A stretch of DNA of 33,477 nucleotides from Candidatus Eisenbacteria bacterium (lineage in GTDB: Bacteria; Eisenbacteria; RBG-16-71-46; JASEGR01). A program made the translations under genes and the position numbers. The notes beneath the pieces were generated by a model that saw nothing but the letters and a program-made list of their open reading frames with translations, made no database searches and was not told the DNA's origin. Of this stretch, positions 24,822 through 33,403 are shown one piece after another. Where the stretch lies: assembly GCA_030017955.1 (NCBI GenBank), contig JASEGR010000030.1, positions 1 to 33,477 of the forward strand, given 5' to 3'. Each line of letters starts with the position of its first letter. The stretch's first letter is position 1.

Positions 24822-27354
24822 ACAAAGAGTCCTGTTTCCCGCTCTTCTTCCACTCCTGGTTCTTGCGGGGGTGCGGTCATTCTACCTTGGCTCCGGTTTC
24901 AATCTTGTCGCCGGAGCCCTGATCGTAACCTCCGTTGGACTCTACATGAGACAGTTGAATAGCCACTGGGGCAAAGGCAGAGATGTCACCGTCGAGATGC
25001 GCAGATTCAAGTACCTGGTCTGGCTGCTGCTGCCGCTCTTCCTCCTGAGCATTCTCTTCCGCGCCCCGAGCGTCTCCAGCATTCCTCATCTGGCGCTCAT
25101 CTGGATTTCTCTCGCGATGGCGGCTGTCTCCTTGTTCATTCTGTTTGCACTCCTTCTTCAGATGTTGAGGCTCTCCCCGGATTTGGGTTCAAACCGCCTG
25201 AAGTCGGTCGTGGGACTTTTCTTCGTCTTGTTGATGCTCTGGTTCAACTGGCCGGTGGCGCTGGAATTCATTGCTTATTTCCTGCTCGGCGCCTGGATTT
25301 TCACGTTTGAGAAATGCGGCCGGATTTCCACCAGGGAAAAGGTGAAGCTGACTTTCTTGTGCATCCTCGGCATCTTCCTGACTGCGGCAATCAGCTTCGA
25401 AGCACCCGCTGTCTTTGAAGTCGGAGCCCGTGGAAGCGCAGTTGCTGCACGCTCTGCAACCGAGACACTCGAACTCCTCTCCGCGCTTCTACCGCACGTA
25501 TTTCACAGCTCGAGGCTCTTTTTCCTTGCCATGTTCATCCTTCTTCCCGGCAAGGTCGTCACGCGGCCTGCCGCGAACTGGTTCAAGTATTCACTGAGAA
25601 TCCGGACAAAGCTCCTGCTTTCGTACGTTCTCTCCAGCATCATTCCGGGTCTGCTTCTCATTCTTATATTTTCATTTGGGGTTTTGTTTCTGATGGGAGG
25701 GTACTGGCAGAGGTTTGTTTCGCAGCTTATCGCCTCCCGTGCAAGCACAATGCAGATGCTTCTGCCCAAGACTCCTCCTCCCTGGCTGGCGGAAACACAA
25801 GGCCGTTTTCTCTCAGACATAGACGCGGGAAGAATCAGCGCAGTCCTTCTCAACACGTCAGCGGGTCACGGGCCAGGCACTATACAGTTTGCAGGAATGC
25901 ATCTGCCCGGGTCCTTGAAGGCAGACTCAATGCTCGTCCGGTTGGGCGAAGAGAATTTCAAGGGGCTGATCACCGTAAACGACTCGCTTCTTTATCTGAG
26001 CAGTTGGGCGAAGCGGGGCAATTACGTAATCGGCCTTCTTCGCCAGTTCACCTCGTCCGACCTGACTGAGATGAAATCCCAGTGCGGAACGGATGTTTCC
26101 GTAGTCTCCGGGCTGAACGTGGAGATTACCCCTGCCGCCCGGGGCGGTACCACGCTCAATGTACCGACCGGAAAATCCAGGATACAAATGTCAACGCGAG
26201 GGCCGGGGCAGAGACGGACTCTTCTTGATCTACCGATGAGCTTTCCGATCATGAGTGAAGGGATCAATTGGAGCGACGGGCGGAAAGCGGAAAGGACTCA
26301 TTCGGTATTCACTGTTGAAACGACTTTCAGATCTGTTGTAAGGAGTTTCGCTTCAACCGAGCAGATCGTAAATCGGGTTTATCTCATTGCATTCGCAGCT
26401 GTGGCCGGCTTCTTCGGAGTGATTCTGGTTCTGGTGGCTCTCGTCGGTTTCGGACTGGCTGGCGGCATCACAAGGTACGTCAGTGTCCTCCAGCGGGGCA
26501 CTCAACAGCTGCGTGGCGGTGACCTTAGCGTGACGATAGACGTGGAGTCACGTGACGAGCTGGGTGAGCTGGCAGAATCTTTCAATCTGATGGTGGCCGA
26601 CCTGAATCGCATGGTTGTCGAGGTGAAGGAAAAAGAACGGCTCGAGGCAGAGCTTGAGTCGGCCAGGGCAATCCAGATGAGACTCCTGCCCGAGCAAGTA
26701 CCGCAAGTTCCGGGTTTTGAGATAGCTTCTGCGTTCCTGCCTGCAACGCAGGTCGGAGGCGACTATTATGATTTCATTTCGCTTCCCGAGGGACGGTTGG
26801 GCTTGGCTGTGGGCGATGTGTCTGGAAAGGGGATGCCGGCAGCGCTCCTGATGGCAAACTTGCAGGCGTCTCTACACGCCCTTATCGAATCAACTCTCTC
26901 TCCCCGCGAGCTCGTGTCCAGGCTTAACAGAGCCCTTTATTTGAATACGGCCTCTCATATGTTTGCGACGTTCTTCTACGGCATGCTCGATGTTTCTCAA
27001 GGAAAGCTGAGTTATGTCAATGCAGGGCACAATTTCCCCATCCTGTGTGGAAAGGGGAGATTGGGTCATCTCTCTGAGGGCGGTGCGCTTCTGGGTGTTT
27101 TCCCGGATAGCAAATATCATGAGGGGCAGGTTCTGCTTGAGCCCGGCGAGATAGTCACTCTCTACTCGGACGGGGTGACCGAAGCAAGAGACTCTGGTGA
27201 CAAGGAGTTTGGCGAGGAACGCCTAATGCAGCTCATCCGGAGCAATGCCGGGGAGAGGGCCAACGCAATCTTGAAGTTGGTACTGAAAGAAATTGAAGAG
27301 TTCTGCGGCATACCCCAGGACGATGTCACTCTCGTTGTGGTGAAACGGATCTGA
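24802..27354 (+). CDS. Multi-spanning membrane PP2C-type (SpoIIE/RsbU) serine phosphatase with HAMP domain
   Basis: 850 residues from ATG 24802; no strong ribosome site is seen and a TTG precedes it. The N-terminal ~270 residues hold several hydrophobic segments. Another transmembrane helix (about 272-305), an extracytoplasmic region (to about 525), a further helix (about 535-565), a HAMP domain and a short coiled coil (KEKERLEAELESARAIQ) follow. The C-terminal ~200 residues are a RsbU/SpoIIE phosphatase with VGGDYYDF (about 651), GDVSGKGMPAALLMA (about 670), NAGHNFP, YSDGVTEARD and PQDDVTLVVVK, so the Mn/Mg-binding aspartates are intact. Such proteins dephosphorylate anti-sigma-factor antagonists in partner-switching stress pathways in response to an envelope signal. 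No anti-sigma or antagonist gene is adjacent, so the target is unknown. Confidence 0.88.
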   Translation: MLSSQFRQRVLFPALLPLLVLAGVRSFYLGSGFNLVAGALIVTSVGLYMRQLNSHWGKGRDVTVEMRRFKYLVWLLLPLFLLSILFRAPSVSSIPHLALIWISLAMAAVSLFILFALLLQMLRLSPDLGSNRLKSVVGLFFVLLMLWFNWPVALEFIAYFLLGAWIFTFEKCGRISTREKVKLTFLCILGIFLTAAISFEAPAVFEVGARGSAVAARSATETLELLSALLPHVFHSSRLFFLAMFILLPGKVVTRPAANWFKYSLRIRTKLLLSYVLSSIIPGLLLILIFSFGVLFLMGGYWQRFVSQLIASRASTMQMLLPKTPPPWLAETQGRFLSDIDAGRISAVLLNTSAGHGPGTIQFAGMHLPGSLKADSMLVRLGEENFKGLITVNDSLLYLSSWAKRGNYVIGLLRQFTSSDLTEMKSQCGTDVSVVSGLNVEITPAARGGTTLNVPTGKSRIQMSTRGPGQRRTLLDLPMSFPIMSEGINWSDGRKAERTHSVFTVETTFRSVVRSFASTEQIVNRVYLIAFAAVAGFFGVILVLVALVGFGLAGGITRYVSVLQRGTQQLRGGDLSVTIDVESRDELGELAESFNLMVADLNRMVVEVKEKERLEAELESARAIQMRLLPEQVPQVPGFEIASAFLPATQVGGDYYDFISLPEGRLGLAVGDVSGKGMPAALLMANLQASLHALIESTLSPRELVSRLNRALYLNTASHMFATFFYGMLDVSQGKLSYVNAGHNFPILCGKGRLGHLSEGGALLGVFPDSKYHEGQVLLEPGEIVTLYSDGVTEARDSGDKEFGEERLMQLIRSNAGERANAILKLVLKEIEEFCGIPQDDVTLVVVKRI

Positions 27355-27361
27355 TATTTCT

Positions 27362-27599
27362 TTACACCGGGCTGAGCTCCGGGGCACTCAGGACTTCCCC
27401 CAGATTCTTAATGGCATCCTCGTAGTCAGGCGGAGTAGCAATCTCCGGCACGATCTGGATGTATCGTATGATGTCATTCTTGTCCACGATGAGCACCGCT
27501 CTTGGAAGGAGATTCAATTCCTTTATCTGGAGGCCATAGTTCTTGCCGAACGAAGAGAATCTGTAGTCTGAATGAACCAAAATGCTTTTGATAGTGATA
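27362..27599 (-). pseudogene. tpx: C-terminal remnant of thiol peroxidase (Tpx)
   Basis: The frame ending at 27362 encodes about 78 residues matching the last half of Tpx: HSDYRFSSFGKNYGLQIKEL, then LPRAVLIVDKND, IVPEIATPPDYEDAI. Both catalytic cysteines lie upstream in the family and are missing. No ATG or GTG start lies at the fragment's beginning, and the frame differs from the rubredoxin gene that abuts it. It is therefore read as a decayed gene whose front half was replaced by the rubredoxin segment. Confidence 0.75.
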
Positions 27600-27761
27600 T
27601 CATTCCTCCAATTCGAACAAATCCTTGCCAACCCCGCATTCCGGGCATACCCAATCGTCCGGCAACTCCTGAAAGGATGTGCCCGCGGCAATTCCGTTTT
27701 CAGGGTCGCCGAGTTCGGGATCATAGATGTACCCGCATACTGTGCAGCGATACTTCTCCAT
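27600..27761 (-). CDS. Rubredoxin
   Basis: A complete 53-residue rubredoxin. It begins [15 protein letters not shown] and has the second knuckle [14 protein letters not shown]; the iron ligands are C6, C9, C39 and C42. Conserved Y11, Y13, the GD.E.GI.AGT turn and W37 are present. AAGGA lies about 8 bases before the ATG at 27761. Rubredoxins are small one-electron carriers, often donors to peroxide- and superoxide-reducing enzymes in anaerobes. The neighbouring thiol-peroxidase remnant fits an oxygen-defence context. The gene ends exactly where the tpx fragment begins and is transcribed convergently with the phosphatase gene. Confidence 0.95.
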   Translation of the reverse strand: MEKYRCTVCGYIYDPELGDPENGIAAGTSFQELPDDWVCPECGVGKDLFELEE

Positions 27762-28299
27762 GGTTCTGTCCTTTCTTTATTCGCCACGGTACACCAGCGT
27801 CTTCGGTCCGATTGTAAGTTGCCGCAACTCTCATCCGTCAAGAGCGAATTCGGGGACATCACTTAATTCGGGAACCTGGGGACATAACACTTATCTGTTG
27901 GCAGGTCTCCTATTCTGGGGACACAACGCTTATCGGGCCGTATTCCGCACAGATCCGACAGGGCGTCCGGGGACGTTCCCGATTTCTGTCTCCCAGGCAA
28001 CGTGAGCGATCTTTCCAATACAAAGTCGAAATCTCCAGTTTCACTCTAGGAAAGGGCTAAGAATTTTGTTGCATCGCTCGCTGTTCTGTTGTAGTTTTTC
28101 TCATACGAGGGCTAATGCCCGTTCCAGCCGAAATAAGACCTTTGCGCATCCATTAGTCCCAATCTCTAGGTTCGTGCCCCATTAGATCAAGTATTGTGAC
28201 GCGCATGAGTTCGAGAGAAACTAAGAAACATCGCCGTGGTCTGGCGTTCATAATGAATTCTTTTGTCTTGTTGTTATTAGTTCAAGTATGAGGTGATTG
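27762..28299. other. Gene-poor gap between rubredoxin and the cmr operon
   Basis: About 540 bases with no convincing gene. The first ~90 bases are the rubredoxin upstream region. Positions 27852-27980 hold GGGGAC-anchored repeats, listed separately. The remaining ~300 bases are noticeably AT-richer and must contain the promoter of cmr1. I see no clear -35/-10 pair there, only the ribosome site AGGTGA four bases before the cmr1 ATG at 28300. No CRISPR repeats or tRNA were found in it. Confidence 0.6.
27852..27980. repeat. Cluster of GGGGAC-anchored repeats
   Basis: Four related strings occur within 130 bases: GGGGACATCACTTA (27852-27865), GGGGACATAACACTTAT (27878-27894), GGGGACACAACGCTTAT (27917-27933) and GGGGACGTTCCC (27969-27980). 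The middle two differ at only two positions. They share the GGGGAC core with the GGGACGGCACACTA copies at 1801 and 8693. Such tandem short palindrome-related units are typical of repeats mobilised by REP-associated tyrosine (Y1) transposases, but no transposase gene is in the window. Confidence 0.6.
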
Positions 28300-29499
28300 A
28301 TGCACAGCATTGGGTTTGAGTGCGAAGTTGTGACGCCCATGTTCCTCGGCGGAGCAGATCACGAGGCAGAATTGCGCGCGCCTTCCATCAAAGCAGCGAT
28401 GAGATGGTGGTTCCGGGCGATGATGGGGGGAGGCTTGTTCGACAAGCTGGGAAAAGGAAAAAATTCGTTTCTGAGTGGGGTTCGAGAGGCCGAGTCAAAG
28501 ACATTTGGAAGCACTGATGCCGTAAGTCCTTTCCGGCTTTCGATCGTCGATAGTGGGTTATCCAAGGACGATTGCAAGCGATGGTGTTACAGAATCGACG
28601 AACCCGCTGAAAGAGGCTTATGTTACTTAGGATATGGATTGTCCGACCGCAACTTTGTCATTCCTGGGAAGAAGTTTACCCTCGAAGTCACGCTTCGGAC
28701 GACTGACTCACAGAAGGAGAATTGGATTCTCGGGTCATTATGGATGCTTGCGAACTTTGGGACCTTAGGTGCCCGGTCCTCCCGCGGGTTTGGCTGCTTT
28801 CAAATTAGTTGCGCGAACGACGATCTGGGAGAACGATTTCCCAAAGTCACATCAATTGCTGATCTCAAGGAAGGATTCAAGCGAACGAGGAGACTATTCT
28901 CTTTGCCGGAATCGTCTTCAAACGACGATTTGCCGCCGTTTTCAATAGTGCATCCTAGAGCTTGGAGATGCCTCGTTCTAAACGAGCCCAAAGGGAATCC
29001 ACTACCTGCACTCAATAGTGCGGGAATAGCTCTGAGAAAATTCAGAGAGGCCCCCGACCCATCGAATGAGTTCGAGAGGAAAATACCAACAAAATCTGGC
29101 AACATCCGAGTTATCCGAGGGCAGCACTCCCGGGAATATAAGAATGTTGTGAACTTTGGGATCAGTAGAGGACTACTTCTACCAGAAACATCCATCTTTG
29201 GGCTTCCTCATCCATTTCAACTTTCGTCCCCCGGGAAGAAGGTAACGATGAAGAAGGTTACGATAGTGTCGGAAACACGGCAGCGGCGTAAGTCGCCGCT
29301 TTTCATTCACGTTTACAAGTGGAAACAGACATACGTGAGTTACCAAGCTTTCAAGGCAGAGTTCGTGGATGGGAAGATTAAGTTCTATGATCCAAAGGTT
29401 CCAAACCAGGCTGAGACCGTTGGCGGAACATTGCCCTTCAACGAACTGGATTCGTTCATTGGGCAAAACTCGGCTAATGCGGAGCTGCTATGGGAGTAG
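28300..29499 (+). CDS. cmr1: Cmr1 (Cas7-family RAMP) of a type III-B CRISPR system
   Basis: 399 residues from ATG 28300, with AGGTGA four bases upstream; a TTG at 28297 is rejected. The Cmr1 signature at the N-terminus is VTPMFLGGAD, then ELRAPSIKAAMRWWFRA (to about 40). The glycine-rich RAMP loop LGARSSRGFG lies near 156-165. Cmr1 caps the crRNA-bearing Cmr backbone near the target 3' end. The length fits Cmr1, which has two RAMP folds. It is the first gene of the cmr operon and overlaps cas10 by ten bases. Sampled lines in this operon count to about 50% G+C, lower than the Hdr-Flx operon, consistent with horizontal acquisition. Confidence 0.9.
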   Translation: MHSIGFECEVVTPMFLGGADHEAELRAPSIKAAMRWWFRAMMGGGLFDKLGKGKNSFLSGVREAESKTFGSTDAVSPFRLSIVDSGLSKDDCKRWCYRIDEPAERGLCYLGYGLSDRNFVIPGKKFTLEVTLRTTDSQKENWILGSLWMLANFGTLGARSSRGFGCFQISCANDDLGERFPKVTSIADLKEGFKRTRRLFSLPESSSNDDLPPFSIVHPRAWRCLVLNEPKGNPLPALNSAGIALRKFREAPDPSNEFERKIPTKSGNIRVIRGQHSREYKNVVNFGISRGLLLPETSIFGLPHPFQLSSPGKKVTMKKVTIVSETRQRRKSPLFIHVYKWKQTYVSYQAFKAEFVDGKIKFYDPKVPNQAETVGGTLPFNELDSFIGQNSANAELLWE

Positions 29500-31262
29500 A
29501 AAACAAGGGTGCTAGCTGTCTTCTCGTCTGCGAAATCGGTCCGATAGCCGATTTCATTCGCCACAGTCGAAAGACGAAAGACTATTGGTCAGCATCATTT
29601 CTATTTTCCTATCTGATGTCGGAGGTCGCACGGGCAATTCTCAATGAAGGCGGAAAGATATATCGACCGGACGTGAGCAAGAATCCTCTTGTGACTCGAC
29701 GGGCAAAAGCAAAAGCTGGCACCGTACCCGATCAGATTTTTGCGATCGTCAGAAATGAATCAAAAGACAAGGTGAAACAGGCAATCGAGAAAGCAATGCA
29801 CGATGCTCTCGAAGACTTGGCGACGCGCATCGATAGAATCAAGGAGGACAGGAGGAAGTCCAACGGGAACATAGACAGAGAAGAAGTCCGCGACTACATC
29901 AATTTCTCTTATATATTCCACGGGCATGTCGGTGAATTTCCAACGTATGGCCAAAACCAGGAAGCCGAGAAGAAGATCAAAATGCGGTCGTTCATTCGGG
30001 TGTTCGACCAGAGGCCAGGTGGCGAACTGAAGAAGTGGGAAAAATGCAATCTCTGCGGCGACAGGAAAGCTGTCTTCTCAACCCCGGTGAGCAAGGATGG
30101 AGATCTATACGACGATGAGCGCATTTGCAGCGTGTGTCTCTTCAAACGATTCTTGCCTGAGGCTCTCAAAGATTTGGCAGAAACGCCTTCCTTTGATTCA
30201 ACATCTGACATAGCGGCGGTCCCCTTTCACGAGCTCCGCATAAGGCTTAGCAGTTCATTCCTTTCTCTTCCTGAGATAGCGAAGTTGGCATCGGAATATG
30301 ACGCCCTCCAAAGGGCGTGTAAAGAAACGGGAGAGGAATGGGGGGGTGGGCCGGGTGAAATCTGCGGCCGCTGCCTGTTCGATGACGGGCTCGATCAAGT
30401 CAAACCATTTCGTGAGGCCTTCAAGAAACTTGAGGATCGAATGGTCGAGGTCGAAGGGAGCTATTCTCCATTTGTATGGCTTACGCGTCCATTTTACTCC
30501 ATCGTCTACATGGATGGGGACAATCTGCGCAGAATCTTCGAAAACAACTCAGACGAGTTTCCCAAATATGTGCCTGCGGTGTCCGGGATACTATCGCATT
30601 TTGCTTCTTTGGTTCCCGATGTTGTTCACCGACATCATGGGCAGCTCATCTACGTTGGCGGAGACGACGTGAATTTCGTGATTCATCCGGAGTATCTGCT
30701 CGAATGCATCGCTGAATTGACCTCGACGTACAATCGTCTATTTGCCGAGAATGGTTTGACGAAGGGGTACGCCGCCAGTCTCACGCTCTCTGCCGGGGCG
30801 GTGGTGTGTTACCACAAGTATCCGCTTTCAGAGACCATTCGAAGGGCATGCCAAGTGATGACAGACCGGGCGAAGAGTCAAACAAACAAGAACGCCACTG
30901 CGATTCAGCTTATCAAAGGTCATACGGAAACGCTGACATTTACACTCTCTAACCACAAGCTGCCCGATCTACTCGAACTCCTTCAGAAATTCATTGACCG
31001 TCGAATTTCACGTACCACTCCGCATCGCATTGCTGCGGAGAAAGAGCTGCTGGTGGGGCTTATTCGAACAGATGAGGTTGTATTCGAGAGCTACATTGCA
31101 TCTATCCTCAGCGGGACGAGGGATTCTGATCGAAGAAACGGAGACGCGGAAAGGAATGCGAAGTTGATTTCGTCGTTTGCCACGGGTGGGACAGACGAGG
31201 AAAAGGTGGACACAATGATCGACTGTCTTCTTTACGCGCGATTTCTGACAGGAGACCGATAG
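29490..31262 (+). CDS. cas10: Cas10/Cmr2, type III-B large subunit lacking the HD nuclease domain
   Basis: 590 residues, shorter than typical Cmr2 (about 800-900). The protein starts at the first palm region (IGPIADFIRHSRKTKDYW at 13-30). No N-terminal HD domain with its His-Asp pair is present, so single-stranded DNA cleavage is not expected. The cyclase palm is intact: G390-G391-D392-D393 in YVGGDDVNF, and a preceding MDGDNLR segment near 345. A zinc-knuckle-like set C186/C189 and C213/C216 is present, with a further CxxC at 292/295. By family knowledge the GGDD site makes cyclic oligoadenylates on target RNA binding and activates CARF-type effectors. No such effector gene lies in the window. 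GGAG lies 5 bases before its ATG. Confidence 0.92.
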   Translation: MGVENKGASCLLVCEIGPIADFIRHSRKTKDYWSASFLFSYLMSEVARAILNEGGKIYRPDVSKNPLVTRRAKAKAGTVPDQIFAIVRNESKDKVKQAIEKAMHDALEDLATRIDRIKEDRRKSNGNIDREEVRDYINFSYIFHGHVGEFPTYGQNQEAEKKIKMRSFIRVFDQRPGGELKKWEKCNLCGDRKAVFSTPVSKDGDLYDDERICSVCLFKRFLPEALKDLAETPSFDSTSDIAAVPFHELRIRLSSSFLSLPEIAKLASEYDALQRACKETGEEWGGGPGEICGRCLFDDGLDQVKPFREAFKKLEDRMVEVEGSYSPFVWLTRPFYSIVYMDGDNLRRIFENNSDEFPKYVPAVSGILSHFASLVPDVVHRHHGQLIYVGGDDVNFVIHPEYLLECIAELTSTYNRLFAENGLTKGYAASLTLSAGAVVCYHKYPLSETIRRACQVMTDRAKSQTNKNATAIQLIKGHTETLTFTLSNHKLPDLLELLQKFIDRRISRTTPHRIAAEKELLVGLIRTDEVVFESYIASILSGTRDSDRRNGDAERNAKLISSFATGGTDEEKVDTMIDCLLYARFLTGDR

Positions 31263-31263
31263 G

Positions 31264-32508
31264 ATGCCTGAGTACATTGCAGAGCCGTATGATGTGCTCT
31301 ATTTCAGGGGCAACAAATCGTTCCATTTCGGCGCGTGGTATTCAGAAGGAATATTCCCGCCGGTGCCGTCAACCTTCCAAGGGTTTGTGAGATCGAAATT
31401 GCTTCTTGACGCTGGCAAGATTGATGCTTCAGGGCAAGCGACCGCCGATGCCAGCGCGCTCGTTGGAAACGACGGTACGATGGGAATCGATGTTTCAGGC
31501 CCATTTCTTTGTGACACAGAGACCAGAGAACTCTACTTCAAGAGGCCTGCAGATGTGATGAAAGAAAGGAAAGAGGACACGTCATACAGTTCTGTCCTGC
31601 GTGACGCCAAGGATGCCGAGCCAGTTGACAGTGACCTTGACTTCGGCATAGTGACCATTTCAGTCTCGAACGAGAAACTGGAGCCTCCAGAGTTCATAAG
31701 CCTGAGTGAACTGGCTCGGTACAGAACGGAGTTGACAAACCTAAGCTTGGCTGCGAAGGATTTGGTCTTCACGGAAGACCGGGTAGGCATCGGATTGAAA
31801 TGGGCCAAAGACACAGCAAAGAGAAGGTCTGTCGAACCGGGAAGGTTCTATGTAACGCCGTACAAGAGACTCAATGAGAAGATCGCCTTGTGGTTTTGCG
31901 TATCCGGTGAAGGCAAAGCCGTGCCTGAAAACGGAGCGCTTAAGCTGGGGAGCGAATCTCATCTTGTGTTCATTAAGGGGCAAACAGCGAGTGATGAAAG
32001 CTTGATCGAGCAGACTCTTGAGAAGTCACGTGACAACCTGGTGGAAAAGATCCAAGAAACGAAGACGTTCAGGCTGCTTCTTCTGCAGCCTGGTGTGTTT
32101 GAACAGGGGTGGTTCCCTCTCAAGTACACGAGCGAAAACGGACGAATAGTTGCGACTGAGCCTGGGGCGAATGTGAAGCTCCAACTTCTCTCCGCTTGTG
32201 TCGGAGCGCCAATCACAATAAGCGGGTACAGCTATGTGAGCAACAGAGGGACGACCCGTCAAGACAACGTTAAACTCAAGCCCTCTGTCAGGGCGGTCCC
32301 AGCGGGCTCAGTTTATCTATTCAAGATTCTCGAAGATGCAACAAGCGAAACCATTGAAGGACTTGTGAAGGCGCTGGACAACCAGAAGTACCCGCAGAAG
32401 ATCTCGAATGAGCCCTACTCCTACTCAAGGATGGGCTTTAACCACGTAATTTTGGCGTGCGGACCTGCATTGACAAACACCAAGCCGTTATCGCGAAAGG
32501 AGTATTGA
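31264..32508 (+). CDS. cmr3: Cmr3 (Cas5-like RAMP) of type III-B
   Basis: 414 residues. The Cmr3 N-terminal signature reads YDVLYFRGNKSFHFG, then FPPVPSTFQGFVRSKLL (about 9-47), matching the family pattern (D.l.FR....f......fPP.PST..G..Rs). Cmr3 pairs with Cas10 and binds the crRNA 5' tag. A late glycine-rich segment (VGAPITISGYS) may belong to the second RAMP half. It starts one base after the cas10 stop and ends one base before cmr4, so it is part of a tightly coupled operon. Nothing looks truncated. Confidence 0.9.
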   Translation: MPEYIAEPYDVLYFRGNKSFHFGAWYSEGIFPPVPSTFQGFVRSKLLLDAGKIDASGQATADASALVGNDGTMGIDVSGPFLCDTETRELYFKRPADVMKERKEDTSYSSVLRDAKDAEPVDSDLDFGIVTISVSNEKLEPPEFISLSELARYRTELTNLSLAAKDLVFTEDRVGIGLKWAKDTAKRRSVEPGRFYVTPYKRLNEKIALWFCVSGEGKAVPENGALKLGSESHLVFIKGQTASDESLIEQTLEKSRDNLVEKIQETKTFRLLLLQPGVFEQGWFPLKYTSENGRIVATEPGANVKLQLLSACVGAPITISGYSYVSNRGTTRQDNVKLKPSVRAVPAGSVYLFKILEDATSETIEGLVKALDNQKYPQKISNEPYSYSRMGFNHVILACGPALTNTKPLSRKEY

Positions 32509-32509
32509 G

Positions 32510-33403
32510 ATGCCGTCAGGCGGATGCTTGTTTACATTCTACACACTCACGTCGCTTCATGCGGGGGCGGGTGAGTCAACTGCTGCTGTTGACCTTGCGA
32601 TTCAAAGGGAGAAACACACGGAATATCCCGTGGTTTATTCCTCAAGCATGAAAGGGAGCTTGCGGTGGCACTTTCAGTGCAAAGGACACGCGAACATTGA
32701 CCAGATCTTTGGGAGTAAGGATGAAAAAGATGGCTCTGGCCAAGTTGTTTTCACCGATGCCAAGATTCTTTTCTTCCCGGTCAGATCATCTGAGGGCGTA
32801 TTCAAGTGGGTCACATGTCCGTTTGTTCTTAATCGCCTATTTGACAGAGATCTCCTCTTTCTCGGAAATGGCGCTGACCACGTGGAGTTTTCAGGACCTC
32901 CCGATGCCACGGGGATAGGATTTGGAGGCGGTCCGGAGACAACGCTGCTGCTGGAAGATTTCCCAATTAAAGTTGGGAATAACTCAACCAAATATGCCAC
33001 GCTCAAGTCTTATCTGAAGAAGCTTCTCGAAGAATTCGTCGACGAGAATACAATCTGGGAGAGGCTCATTATCGTCTCCAACAATGTATTCAAGACTCTT
33101 GTTACCTCATCAACGCAGGTGATTGCACGTAATGAAATCGACTACGCAACGAAAACCAGCAAGAACCTTTGGTACGAAGAGGTCGTGCCTGCTGATGCCG
33201 TTTTCTACACGATCATGACACCAACGTACAGAGACAACGGTGTGATTGCAGACCTGGCGGAGCACACAAGCACTCAGATCATGCAGATTGGCGGCAATGA
33301 AACCATTGGCTATGGGTTTGTGAGGATGAGCGCGAATCTCGCTGGTCAGATCCTTGGAGCATTGTCAGCGGCAGAAACAATCGCAGAATCTTCGACGCCT
33401 TAG
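32510..33403 (+). CDS. cmr4: Cmr4 (Cas7-type backbone, target RNA nuclease) of type III-B
   Basis: 297 residues. The conserved N-terminus SLHAGAGESTAAVDLAIQRE (15-34) contains D28, equivalent by motif to the catalytic aspartate of P. furiosus Cmr4 that cuts target RNA every six bases. YSSSMKGSLRWHF and the RAMP C-terminal glycine loop IGGNETIGYGFVRM (about 260-273) follow. With D28 present, target RNA cleavage should be active. The stop is at 33401-33403. The next genes expected in the family order are cmr5 and cmr6. Neither begins in the last 74 bases of the window. Confidence 0.92.
   Translation: MPSGGCLFTFYTLTSLHAGAGESTAAVDLAIQREKHTEYPVVYSSSMKGSLRWHFQCKGHANIDQIFGSKDEKDGSGQVVFTDAKILFFPVRSSEGVFKWVTCPFVLNRLFDRDLLFLGNGADHVEFSGPPDATGIGFGGGPETTLLLEDFPIKVGNNSTKYATLKSYLKKLLEEFVDENTIWERLIIVSNNVFKTLVTSSTQVIARNEIDYATKTSKNLWYEEVVPADAVFYTIMTPTYRDNGVIADLAEHTSTQIMQIGGNETIGYGFVRMSANLAGQILGALSAAETIAESSTP

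Noticed and set aside
27986-28299. Possible CRISPR array or leader upstream of cmr1
   Set aside because: No direct repeats of 25-40 bases with regular spacing were found. The GGGGAC strings nearby are too short, and the intervals between them are not spacer-like.
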